From assembly GCA_017964055.1 (NCBI GenBank), contig JAGCSS010000178.1, forward strand, positions 1 to 12,503: 12,503 nucleotides of DNA, in the 5' to 3' direction. A model generated the notes under the pieces. It was given only the letters and a program-made list of their open reading frames with translations, was not told where the DNA came from and made no database searches. This document shows, piece after piece, positions 6,356-12,503 of this stretch; position 1 is the first letter of the stretch, and the number at the start of each line of letters is the position of its first letter. The position numbers were made by a program, and so were the translations under genes. The stretch is from Lachnospiraceae bacterium. Lineage in GTDB: Bacteria > Bacillota > Clostridia > Lachnospirales > Lachnospiraceae.

Positions 6356-6529
6356 TTACTTACCTTTACACTCTTCGCAAACAACTCTAGCCTGTTGATA
6401 TTCAATGTCACTAAATATATACATTTCTGCCTTAAGCACTATCTCTATAAACTTTCTGAGAAAAATGTCACCTTGTCCATGACTTCCATTAGGATCCAAC
6501 AGTTCCCTAATAAACCTGCAACACGTACT
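6356..6529 (-). pseudogene. Fragment of a PD-(D/E)XK nuclease family gene (PDDEXK_4-like)
   Basis: The minus strand from 6529 to the stop at 6356-6358 reads STCCRFIRELLDPNGSHGQG followed by DIFLRKFIEIV. The RFIRELLDPNGSHGQGDIFL stretch is typical of the conserved N-terminal region of PD-(D/E)XK nuclease proteins of the PDDEXK_4 group. Two stop codons in a row (TGA TGA, 6530-6535) interrupt the same frame just upstream. The frame above them (about 6571-6536) still reads plausibly as the preceding part of the family. The frame stops soon after the motif, long before the catalytic D-ExK region. It is therefore a dead remnant. Such nucleases usually sit in accessory or defence regions, so this marks past mobile DNA. 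Confidence 0.55.
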
Positions 6530-6816
6530 TCATCACTGTATGTCCGTTGTACATAGAACACATCTGAACTTATTATAAAAATTTTTTCGCCTATTTCCTT
6601 ATAAATATGCGGAAAAGATGAAACTGTATTTCCTTACATTGAACGCATAAAAGAGGTCAGCCTTTGGATTCTCGTATCAAAGCCCCACAATTTAGCTATT
6701 CAAAATATGCATAAAGAGACGGAAGGAATATCTTGTCCATCAGTCCCGAATACCATGCTACCTCCTCGGGATCTTGTTCCTTCATGATTATTCTCTGTAA
6801 GGAACTGATACAGTAT
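6530..6816. other. AT-rich stretch without a confident gene
   Basis: This region holds the broken upstream part of the nuclease remnant (about 6536-6571, minus), an A/T run near 6577-6588, and a 29-codon minus-strand frame at 6696-6785 whose peptide (starting MKEQDPEEVAWYSGLMDKIF) I do not recognise. A strong AGGAGG on the minus strand (6761-6766) lies before another ATG inside it, giving only a short product. I see no complete gene, RNA family or mobile element end here. It is best read as decayed sequence between two gene relics. Confidence 0.4.
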
Positions 6817-6966
6817 GCAAAGCTTCATGAGATCATGAAGAACATTCATGATTCTTCCGTTGCTGCGGCAGAAGAGTACGGCTTGGGCTATAATCTTGTT
6901 GCCGGCGCGAACATCGCAGGCTTTAAGAAGGTAGCTGAAGCCATGATGGCACAGGGTATTTTCTAA
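6817..6966 (+). pseudogene. gdhA: 3' fragment of NAD(P)-dependent glutamate dehydrogenase
   Basis: The last 49 codons of an open frame read AKLHEIMKNIHDSS... ending VAGANIAGFKKVAEAMMAQG and IF-stop. The GANIAGF(x)KVA(x)AM(x)AQG ending is characteristic of the C-terminus of NADP-specific hexameric glutamate dehydrogenase, which makes glutamate from 2-oxoglutarate and ammonia. The rest of the protein (about 400 residues) is missing, and the frame upstream of 6817 has no similarity to it. The frame can be opened from an ATG at 6733, but that part looks unrelated. The fragment ends 8 bases from the convergent FUSC-HAD gene. It is either a deletion scar or the displaced 3' end left by an integration or rearrangement. 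No function is expected. Confidence 0.8.
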
Positions 6967-6974
6967 ATTCCCAT

Positions 6975-8243
6975 TTACCTTTCAAATGCATGCTTTATCG
7001 TTCTTACCACTGCGTTTGAATCACCCGGAGTGATAAGATGTGTATATTTCCCCGGAACTGTACCGAAGGTTGTCACAGTATTAACCTCGGTCGTTTCCAG
7101 CAGATAGTCGATCATGTTCTGCTTTGATGCATTGTGGTTATATATCCTCAAATAGGAGTAACCCTTGTATTCATTGGAATCCATGACAGTTATCTTAAGT
7201 TTTTCCTCAAATCCGGCCGTTTTCAGTTCCCTGAGAATGGCCGGGATTTTTTCTTTATGTTCTATCGCCATATAGTAGACTACAGTCTCGGATTCGGGCG
7301 CAGGTCTTTTGATATAATTCCGGTACGGAGATTTTCTGAGCTTTGCGACGATCCGGTTATACATTTCATTGTCGGAATCTCCGTAATAGATCAGGATCGT
7401 ATCATCGATCACGATATTGGTGAAGAAGGATATGCTCCTGTTTATAAGGAATTCCCTCATGGCTGTGGCGGTATCATTTGCAATGACATATACTTTTTCA
7501 AATTTCTTTTCCTGAATGTTGTAAAGCGCGGCTCCATCCATGACAATCACAGGTAGTTTGAGCCTGATACCGCTCAGAGGCTCGATAAGGGATGCGGGGG
7601 TCCTTATGGTCGAGATGGTGAATTTGAGACCTTCGTCGATCATCCGGTTAAGTTCGACTCTACTGTAGGCGGACATGTTATTGTTCTCATTGATCAGGGT
7701 ATCATCGAGACCTGATATGAACAGCGTATCGAAATTCTTTTTGCGTCTGAACTTGAACAGATTAAGGATAACGCCGACTGCTATTCCTATCATGGTATCG
7801 AGGACACGGTTGATGACGAAGATATAAGGATTAATATCGTTTCCATGGTTTACGACTATACTCAGAAAAACAACGCAGGAGAAATAAGAGGCATTTTTCT
7901 TGTTCAAAACAACTGTGGTATAGATTATGGGGACGATAAACAGTGCGATAATAACAGCCTTTACGATCGGAACGATGTTCTCTGCAATCGGGAGCCGGCT
8001 GAATATGATCAGGACGATCAGACCGTAGATTGCCCCGATAATTGTGCCTATAGTACGCTGTACCGCATTGCGCTTGGTTTCCGCGGTATAATCCTGCATG
8101 CACCAGAGGGCGGACAATTGGGAATAGAAAACTATACCGTTCCCGGCTCTTAACAGATCGATGATATAACACATAAAAACAGCCGCTGCGGATTTGATTA
8201 TCCTTAATCCGATGGGCGGCAGTCTGAACTTCTTCTTATCCAT
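6975..8243 (-). CDS. Fusion of aromatic-acid-exporter/FUSC-type membrane domain and degenerate HAD domain
   Basis: The first ~166 residues contain five or six hydrophobic segments with the RxLDTxIGIxVGxxLN pattern (about 148-163) of FUSC/aromatic acid exporter proteins. A basic linker KFRRKK leads into a Cof-type HAD domain (about 173-424) with the cap motif VIVMDGAALY. The HAD motif I, normally DxDxT, reads GLDDT (180-184 when numbered from the GTG at 8249; subtract 2 from the ATG), so the nucleophile Asp is replaced by Gly. Motif II keeps Thr in STIRT, and the GDxxND motif IV is not seen. The HAD part is therefore probably a non-catalytic ligand-sensing or regulatory domain on a membrane protein. 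Start: ATG at 8243. GTG at 8249, overlapping the previous stop as TAGTG, is an alternative that adds two residues. It is last in the transporter operon, directly after the kinase-like gene. Confidence 0.75.
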   Translation of the reverse strand: MDKKKFRLPPIGLRIIKSAAAVFMCYIIDLLRAGNGIVFYSQLSALWCMQDYTAETKRNAVQRTIGTIIGAIYGLIVLIIFSRLPIAENIVPIVKAVIIALFIVPIIYTTVVLNKKNASYFSCVVFLSIVVNHGNDINPYIFVINRVLDTMIGIAVGVILNLFKFRRKKNFDTLFISGLDDTLINENNNMSAYSRVELNRMIDEGLKFTISTIRTPASLIEPLSGIRLKLPVIVMDGAALYNIQEKKFEKVYVIANDTATAMREFLINRSISFFTNIVIDDTILIYYGDSDNEMYNRIVAKLRKSPYRNYIKRPAPESETVVYYMAIEHKEKIPAILRELKTAGFEEKLKITVMDSNEYKGYSYLRIYNHNASKQNMIDYLLETTEVNTVTTFGTVPGKYTHLITPGDSNAVVRTIKHAFER

Positions 8244-8248
8244 ATACA

Positions 8249-8848
8249 CTATGCTCTTATAAGTTTATTTTTTACGATATCGACTAGTATCTCCGCGGTT
8301 TCGTCTACTCCGAACCTGCTTGAATCGATGCAGATATCTCTGTTGTCAAAAGGATTGGTATAGCCGGGAACATACATTTTGTGATAGTTTTCCCTGGCAG
8401 CATCCACTTCCTTTATCATTCTTTTTGCGGTCTTTTCGTCCATTCCGAGCTTGTTTACACAGTTATCTAGTCTGGCTTCATAAGGAGCATATACATAGAT
8501 GCTCAGTTTGTTCGGATGATCCCTGCAAACGTAATCCCCGCAGCGTCCCACGATGATGCAGGATTCCCTGTTTACGAAATCCTTTATGATGTTCTGCTGT
8601 GTATTGAAGATGTCGTCCTTAAGTGAGGGAACACCGATTCCCAATGGATAGATACGCCCGAAAAATCCGGCTTTTACGGCTTCTTCCTCTTCACTTATCA
8701 TGGAGATATGAAGTCCCATCCTTTTTGCGGTTTCTTCGACAATGTCTCTGTCAAGAAAATCGATCCCGAGCATTTCGGACATTCTTTTTGAGATCGACCG
8801 TCCCATGCTTCCGAATTGTCTTGAAAGCGTTACAACATATTTTTCCAT
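8249..8848 (-). CDS. Cytidylate kinase-like P-loop protein (Cytidylate_kin2 / AAA_28 type)
   Basis: A 199-residue cytosolic protein. The start VVTLSRQFGSMGRSISKRMS is the nucleotide-binding loop of the cytidylate-kinase-like family, where SRQFGSGG replaces the usual GxxGxGKS. Here residue 15 is Met instead of Gly. FLDRD (31-35), CIIVGRCGDYV (97-107) and a late SSRFGVDET stretch also fit the family. It should bind ATP and may phosphorylate a nucleotide or other small molecule, but true CMP kinase activity is doubtful because these proteins are usually accessory to the essential Cmk. GGAG at 8854-8857 precedes the ATG. It starts 14 bases after the second permease and its stop overlaps the next gene's alternative start, so it belongs to the same operon. 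The role in amino acid transport is unknown. Confidence 0.8.
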   Translation of the reverse strand: MEKYVVTLSRQFGSMGRSISKRMSEMLGIDFLDRDIVEETAKRMGLHISMISEEEEAVKAGFFGRIYPLGIGVPSLKDDIFNTQQNIIKDFVNRESCIIVGRCGDYVCRDHPNKLSIYVYAPYEARLDNCVNKLGMDEKTAKRMIKEVDAARENYHKMYVPGYTNPFDNRDICIDSSRFGVDETAEILVDIVKNKLIRA

Positions 8849-8862
8849 ATTCGCTCCATTCC

Positions 8863-9633
8863 TTATGCCGCCAGCCTGTTTCTGAGTGCCGCGTGCTTTC
8901 TTCTTGCCTGCATACCCCTTACTATGCAGGAGAGTGTAAAGTTGATCAAAAAGTAGATTACTGCCGCCAGACCAAAGAGAACAAAAACATCGGAGGTATG
9001 TATATTTTCCTGTCCGGTATATCTGTTTGCGACCGCGAGAATGGTCTTTACTCTGGACATAAGCTCTATTGTTGCCACATTGGCAAGATAAGACGAATCC
9101 TTGATGGTGGAAATGACCTGTCCGAGCAGAGTGGGAACGACGCTCTTAAAAGCCTGGGGAAGGATGATCAGCGTGAAGGTCTTTACAGTTCCGAAGCCCT
9201 GGGAGTATGCTGCTTCAAACTGACCGTGAGCAACGGAATTGAGACCGCCGCGGATTATTTCCGCAATTATCGAGGACTCGAAAAGCACCAGCGCTACGGC
9301 AGCTTTCCATAAAAGCTTGGTCTCGACGGAAGTCAGTCCGAGCATTTTCCTGCTGAAGAATTGAGGCGCAGGGCAGAAAACAACGCAAATGAAGATCCAC
9401 AGCAGAAGAGGAGTGTTTCTGAATACCTCGATGTAAAAGGTCGAGAGGAAGCGGAGTATCCTTGTAACGCCTGCAGTACAGTAATTACGGCAGATAGCCA
9501 GAACCGTACCGAAGACTATGCTGAGCAGTACTGCAATCACCGAGATGATCAGAGTGAACAGCACACCTTTGCCGACATAGAGAAGTACATTCTGATTTTT
9601 TAATAGAGAAAAGCTGGCTTCTATTTCGCTCAT
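8863..9633 (-). CDS. Polar amino acid ABC transporter permease (HisM/GlnP type), second
   Basis: A 256-residue inner membrane protein with about five hydrophobic segments. The cytoplasmic EAA loop is present: GQFEAAYSQGFGTVKTF (137-153) followed by ILP (157-159), which docks on the ATPase. RNTPLLL (72-78) is typical of the His/Glu/Gln/Arg permease family. It pairs with the first permease to form the channel. Its ATG immediately follows the TAG of the first permease, and the AAAGGAGG site lies inside that gene's 3' end, so the two are translated together. Confidence 0.93.
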   Translation of the reverse strand: MSEIEASFSLLKNQNVLLYVGKGVLFTLIISVIAVLLSIVFGTVLAICRNYCTAGVTRILRFLSTFYIEVFRNTPLLLWIFICVVFCPAPQFFSRKMLGLTSVETKLLWKAAVALVLFESSIIAEIIRGGLNSVAHGQFEAAYSQGFGTVKTFTLIILPQAFKSVVPTLLGQVISTIKDSSYLANVATIELMSRVKTILAVANRYTGQENIHTSDVFVLFGLAAVIYFLINFTLSCIVRGMQARRKHAALRNRLAA

Positions 9634-10344
9634 CTATGCCTCCTTTGCCGCAACATTCGTTTTTCTGTCTTTTTTCTTCAGGTATTCTTCCCAGCTTCCA
9701 GCAAATTTGGAAAGCGGATAGCAGATCAGGAAGAAGCAGAGACCGCTGACGATATATCCCGGAGCGTATGAGCCTCCGGTGTTTTCGCCGGTTACAAAGC
9801 TGTAGGTTAATGAAATAAGATCCGCACCGCCTATTATGTAGAGACAGGAGGTATTCTTAATCAGGTTTACTACCTGATTGACAGCAGGAGGAAGAATGAT
9901 CTTCAATGTCTGAGGCAGTATTATATAATACATCTTTTCTACATACTTGAAGCCCTGCGACTGTGCGGCTTCAAACTGTCCCCTCGGTATGGCTTCTATA
10001 CCCGATCTGAATACCTCGGCCATATAGGCCCCGGTGTAGATGCCCAGTGCAACCACACCGGTAGGTATAATCCCAATACTGTGCCCGGAAAACGCAAGCG
10101 CATAGTACAGAAAGCAGCACTGAAGCAGGATCGGTGTATTCTGTATTACCTCGATGTAAATTCTGGCAATGGTTTTTGGAAGCTTTTTCCCGCTTGTAGC
10201 CATAAGGCCGAAGATTATGCCGAGAACAATGGCGAGAAGGATGGCAAATAATGAAGTTTTTACTGTGTTCCAAAGCCCTAACAGGAAGGTGTCTCTGTAA
10301 GTCCAAACCTTTTCCCAGGCTCTTAATGAAAAGAAACCGGACAT
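9634..10344 (-). CDS. Polar amino acid ABC transporter permease (HisM/GlnP type), first
   Basis: A 236-residue inner membrane protein of the same family. IQNTPILLQ (67-75) and the EAA loop GQFEAAQSQGFKYVEKM (122-138) with IILP (141-144) are complete. It forms a heterodimeric channel with the permease that follows. AGGAGAAG directly upstream of the ATG is the ribosome binding site. Twenty-eight bases separate it from the binding-protein gene, with no terminator between them. Family resemblance is to glutamate/glutamine/aspartate systems. Exact substrate cannot be set from the permease. Confidence 0.93.
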   Translation of the reverse strand: MSGFFSLRAWEKVWTYRDTFLLGLWNTVKTSLFAILLAIVLGIIFGLMATSGKKLPKTIARIYIEVIQNTPILLQCCFLYYALAFSGHSIGIIPTGVVALGIYTGAYMAEVFRSGIEAIPRGQFEAAQSQGFKYVEKMYYIILPQTLKIILPPAVNQVVNLIKNTSCLYIIGGADLISLTYSFVTGENTGGSYAPGYIVSGLCFFLICYPLSKFAGSWEEYLKKKDRKTNVAAKEA

Positions 10345-10372
10345 AATCTTCTCCTATTTGGTTTTATTAATG

Positions 10373-11272
10373 TTAATCGAGACCGTTTTCCGAAATGAAA
10401 CCGCCGATAGTTCCGTCAGATAACCAGCCTGTAACAAGGGATTCAACAAATGCCGAGAAATCTGAGCCTTTCTTTGTTGCTACACCGTAATCCTGAGGTG
10501 AGAACTTGTCATCGATATAACCGCGAGTGCCCGTATTGTAGATCGCAAGGATTGATTTATCCACGCAGAATGCATCTACTTCGCCTGCCGAAAGAGCGGT
10601 GGAGATAGCCGGATAATCATCGTACTGTTTGAAGGAAACGCCGGTCGTCCATGTTGCCGCGTCAAAGGATGCCTCGTCAAAAGCAGCTCCGTCAATAACG
10701 CCCGCTTCGATCATGGCTTTTGTCAATGCCTTTGCGGAAGTTGAACCTGATGAAACGCCTACTGTCTTGTCCTTTAAGCCTGCCAGAGAAGTGATGCCTG
10801 ATGCTGTTTCAACAAGAACCGATACATAGTCTGTATAGTAAGGAGTTGAGAAATCCCAGTTGTTCTTTCTCTCCTCCGTGATGGTGAAAGTAGCAAGTAC
10901 ACAGTCGATATCTCCGGAATCAAGAAGCTCTGTTCTGGTAGCAGCCGTTACTGCGGTAAACTCTATATCCACACCCAGAGTGTCCGCGATCTTTTTTGCT
11001 ATAGATATTTCAAGACCAGAATATTCTCCGGTAAGCGTATCCTGAAAGCCGAAGCCGATAACAGCATTCTTTACACCTACTCTTAAGACGCCTCTGTCGA
11101 CAATTGCCTGTGTGTTGGCACCGTAAGAGGTCTTCTTAGCAGGAATTTCGGGAGCGCTTGTGGCAGCAGCCTTATCTGCGGAGTCGGAAACAGGCGCTGA
11201 GTCCTTACATCCGGTAAGGATAGAAATTGATAAAACTAAGACGGTTAATAATGCAAATATTCTTTTTTTCAT
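10373..11272 (-). CDS. Amino acid ABC transporter substrate-binding lipoprotein (SBP_bac_3)
   Basis: A 299-residue exported lipoprotein. The signal MKKRIFALLTVLVLSISI ends in the lipobox LTGC, so Cys22 would carry the lipid and hold the protein on the outer face of the membrane. A Ser/Ala/Pro-rich linker precedes the binding domain. Family-3 motifs follow: LRVGVK, GEYSGLEISIAKKIA, GDIDCVLATFTITEERK and FSTPYYTDYVSVLV. These fit glutamine/glutamate-type binding proteins. Start: ATG at 11272, nine bases after AGAGG. An ATG at 11281 lies directly against that AGAGG with no spacing and is less likely. The gene lies 18 bases after the ATPase and before the permeases, as expected for a complete importer. 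Confidence 0.93.
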   Translation of the reverse strand: MKKRIFALLTVLVLSISILTGCKDSAPVSDSADKAAATSAPEIPAKKTSYGANTQAIVDRGVLRVGVKNAVIGFGFQDTLTGEYSGLEISIAKKIADTLGVDIEFTAVTAATRTELLDSGDIDCVLATFTITEERKNNWDFSTPYYTDYVSVLVETASGITSLAGLKDKTVGVSSGSTSAKALTKAMIEAGVIDGAAFDEASFDAATWTTGVSFKQYDDYPAISTALSAGEVDAFCVDKSILAIYNTGTRGYIDDKFSPQDYGVATKKGSDFSAFVESLVTGWLSDGTIGGFISENGLD

Positions 11273-11290
11273 ATTGGTCATCCTCTTTTC

Positions 11291-12016
11291 TTATTTTCTG
11301 ATTATCTTTCCCAAAAACTGCTTTACGCGCTCGCTTTCGGGATAATCGAAGAAATGCTCGGGATCGCCTTCTTCGATTATCTGACCGTCCGCCATAAATA
11401 CGATGCGGTCGGCCACCTCCCTTGCAAATCCCATCTCGTGCGTTACAACGACCATTGTGATATTCTCTTTGGCAAGTTTGATCATGACATCGAGAACTTC
11501 CTGAATAGTTTCGGGATCGAGTGCCGAGGTAGGCTCGTCAAAAAGGATTATCTTTGACTGTGTGCAGAGCGCTCTGGCAATGGCGATTCTTTGCTGCTGG
11601 CCGCCGGAAAGAGTGGAAGGATATGCATCGGCTTTATCTTTGAGCCCTACAACGTCGAGATAATGATATGCAAGCTCTTCGGCCTCTTTCTTGCTCTTGT
11701 GATGCAGTTTTATGGGGGCTATCGTGAGGTTTTTCAGTACACTCATATGCGGGTACAGGTTGAACTGCTGGAACACCATTGAGATGTTTTCACGTACAAG
11801 TCTGGTCTTGTTTTTGGACGTTAACAGAGTACCGTTTATATAAACCTCTCCCTTTGTAGGCTCTTCAAGAAAGTTCATACAGCGGACCGTTGTGGATTTT
11901 CCGGAACCGGAAGGACCTATTATAACCAGCTTTTCTCCTTCTTTGACTTCCAGATTTACATCTCGCAGAACTTCCAGATCCCCAAAACTCTTGTAAATGT
12001 TTTTTAACTTGATCAT
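11291..12016 (-). CDS. glnQ: Amino acid ABC transporter ATP-binding protein
   Basis: A 241-residue ATPase with every motif in place: Walker A GPSGSGKST (34-42), Q-loop in VFQQFNLYPH (81-90), signature LSGGQQQR (136-143), Walker B IILFDEPTSALDPE (156-169) and the switch His193 in VVTHEMGFARE. FQQFNLYPH and THEMGFA are typical of the polar amino acid (GlnQ/HisP) subfamily. It powers import through the two permeases. GGAGAAG lies 5 bases before the ATG. As the first gene of a six-gene run it is under the leader described at 12055-12136. The glnQ symbol reflects the subfamily, and the true amino acid is not proven. Confidence 0.95.
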   Translation of the reverse strand: MIKLKNIYKSFGDLEVLRDVNLEVKEGEKLVIIGPSGSGKSTTVRCMNFLEEPTKGEVYINGTLLTSKNKTRLVRENISMVFQQFNLYPHMSVLKNLTIAPIKLHHKSKKEAEELAYHYLDVVGLKDKADAYPSTLSGGQQQRIAIARALCTQSKIILFDEPTSALDPETIQEVLDVMIKLAKENITMVVVTHEMGFAREVADRIVFMADGQIIEEGDPEHFFDYPESERVKQFLGKIIRK

Positions 12017-12054
12017 AGTATCTTCTCCATTGCTCTTTCGAAAGAAACAAAAAC

Positions 12055-12091
12055 AAAAAAGGCGCTCGGCTCCGAAGAGCTAAACGCCTTT
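12055..12091 (-). terminator. Leader terminator hairpin of the amino acid transporter operon
   Basis: On the minus strand AAAGGCG (12085-12091) pairs with CGCCTTT (12058-12064). An inner GCTC-TTCG-GAGC stem (12069-12080) has a stable TTCG tetraloop. A T-run (12055-12060) ends the hairpin. It begins about 9 bases after the predicted transcription start and 39 bases before the ATPase ATG, so it is well placed to attenuate the operon. Confidence 0.7.
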
Positions 12092-12106
12092 GTTTTGTAT
12101 GCAGAG

Positions 12107-12136
12107 ATGATAAACGATTAATATCTTACGTGTCAA
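12107..12136 (-). promoter_or_regulatory. Promoter of the amino acid transporter operon
   Basis: On the minus strand TTGACA (12131-12136) is followed by an 18-base spacer and TATCAT (12107-12112). The transcription start should be near 12100. A dyad upstream (12151-12174) sits near -62. Confidence 0.65.
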
Positions 12137-12150
12137 TCCCGATATTTCAA

Positions 12151-12174
12151 TTTTGTGAAAAATTCCTAACAAAA
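12151..12174. promoter_or_regulatory. Inverted repeat upstream of the operon promoter
   Basis: TTTTGT (12151-12156) and ACAAAA (12169-12174) are perfect inverted copies with a 12-base centre. The middle of the dyad lies about 62 bases before the predicted start, a common activator position. It resembles the GlnR consensus TGTNAN7TNACA but its spacing is one base too long, so the regulator is unknown. Confidence 0.3.
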
Positions 12175-12503
12175 CTTCAAAATGAATGTTTTTTTTATAC
12201 AACAGAACGAAAAAAAATAAATTTTTTGAAAACAATTGTCTCATAGGTGTTGCAAAACAATAATCGCATAAATGATGTACATTATTTTGCACATTCATGC
12301 CTTTCTCAAATATAACATTTTTACTGTTCTTTGTATGTAAACTGCTGGTATAGTCACCTTCGGGAGTGCGGCAGCGGCTCGGGCGTGGCGTAATCTTAAT
12401 CTCGCAGCCATTGTACATAAAGTGAGGCTCCGGCCGGACAGCATACGTCCGGATCATCTCTCTGTAAACCGGGTCATGAGGGGCCGGGTGGTGTTCCGGT
12501 TCC

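Larger units (their letters stand above)
12080..12503 (-). pseudogene. Unrecognised open frame entering from the right edge, possibly a decayed 3' end
   Basis: The minus strand stays open from the right edge (12503) to TAG at 12080-12082, about 140 codons. The first part, to about 12350, is GC-rich with coding-like codon choice, including the stretch MIRTYAVRPEPHFMYNGCEI and PRPSRCRTPEGDY. The later part is AT-rich and runs over the promoter and terminator of the transporter operon, so it is unlikely to be true coding sequence. The real gene may once have ended near 12350 and lost its stop through rearrangement, or the whole frame may be chance. I recognise no family. The stretch 12175-12350 holds no other feature that I can see. 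Confidence 0.3.

Noticed and set aside
6696..6785. A 29-codon minus-strand frame with acidic, coding-like start
   Set aside because: Too short, unrecognised, no clear ribosome binding site at its ATG, and it lies within decayed sequence.
6733..6816. Extension of the glutamate dehydrogenase fragment to an ATG at 6733
   Set aside because: The residues before 6817 do not resemble glutamate dehydrogenase, so this ATG only happens to be in frame.
12151..12174. GlnR operator
   Set aside because: The TGTNAN7TNACA consensus needs a 7-base centre and this site has 8, so a named regulator is not justified.
1..12503. CRISPR array, tRNA or rRNA genes, intact transposase
   Set aside because: No regularly spaced long repeats, tRNA cloverleaf, rRNA segment or transposase motif was found on either strand by eye.

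Overview
The window looks like a Clostridia-type Firmicute chromosome, probably Lachnospiraceae-like. The reasons are strong AGGAGG-type ribosome binding sites, TTGACA/TATAAT-type promoters with TGn extensions, a lipoprotein-type solute receptor, and protein families common in gut and rumen clostridia. This assignment is inference from style, not from a marker gene. Base composition varies: the large + strand gene at 3188-5758 is GC-rich at third codon positions, the glutamine-type transporter operon is lower in GC, and 6258-6816 and 12100-12350 are AT-rich.

Layout, left to right. (1) 1-359 (-): the N-terminal part of a FabG-like short-chain reductase, running off the left edge, with a clear promoter and a set of TATCGA repeats in its leader. 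(2) 503-2817 (-): a two-gene unit, an MFS transporter followed by a membrane-anchored alpha/beta hydrolase, with its own promoter. (3) 2966-5758 (+): divergent from the MFS gene is a promoter, an immediate intrinsic terminator, a 42-codon small ORF, and a large protein. That protein joins a KaiC/RecA-like domain without a P-loop to the ATP-grasp (PPDK N-terminal) domain of PEP synthase-like enzymes, and has no phosphohistidine or PEP-binding domain. (4) 5783-6193 (-): an HD-domain phosphohydrolase that stops early. (5) 6229-6966: a scar region with a compact promoter/three-hairpin/terminator unit that looks like a small RNA gene (-), a broken PD-(D/E)XK nuclease fragment (-), and the last 49 codons of a glutamate dehydrogenase gene (+) with no body. 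(6) 6975-12016 (-): a six-gene run with tight spacing: ABC ATPase, polar amino acid binding lipoprotein, two permeases, a cytidylate-kinase-like P-loop protein, and a fusion of an aromatic-acid-exporter/FUSC-type membrane domain to a degenerate HAD domain. Its leader carries a promoter followed at once by a terminator hairpin. (7) 12080-12503 (-): an open frame entering from the right edge, unrecognised.

How the parts work together. The ATPase, receptor and two permeases form a complete polar amino acid importer, glutamine/glutamate type by family resemblance. The two trailing genes are probably co-transcribed and may tune transport or handle an internal signal, but this is not shown by sequence alone. 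The most interesting items are the FUSC-HAD fusion whose HAD nucleophile is replaced by glycine, the candidate small RNA at 6229-6308, the leader of the KaiC/PPDK-like gene (terminator, small ORF and a stem covering the ribosome binding site), and the gene-relic scar between 6356 and 6966.
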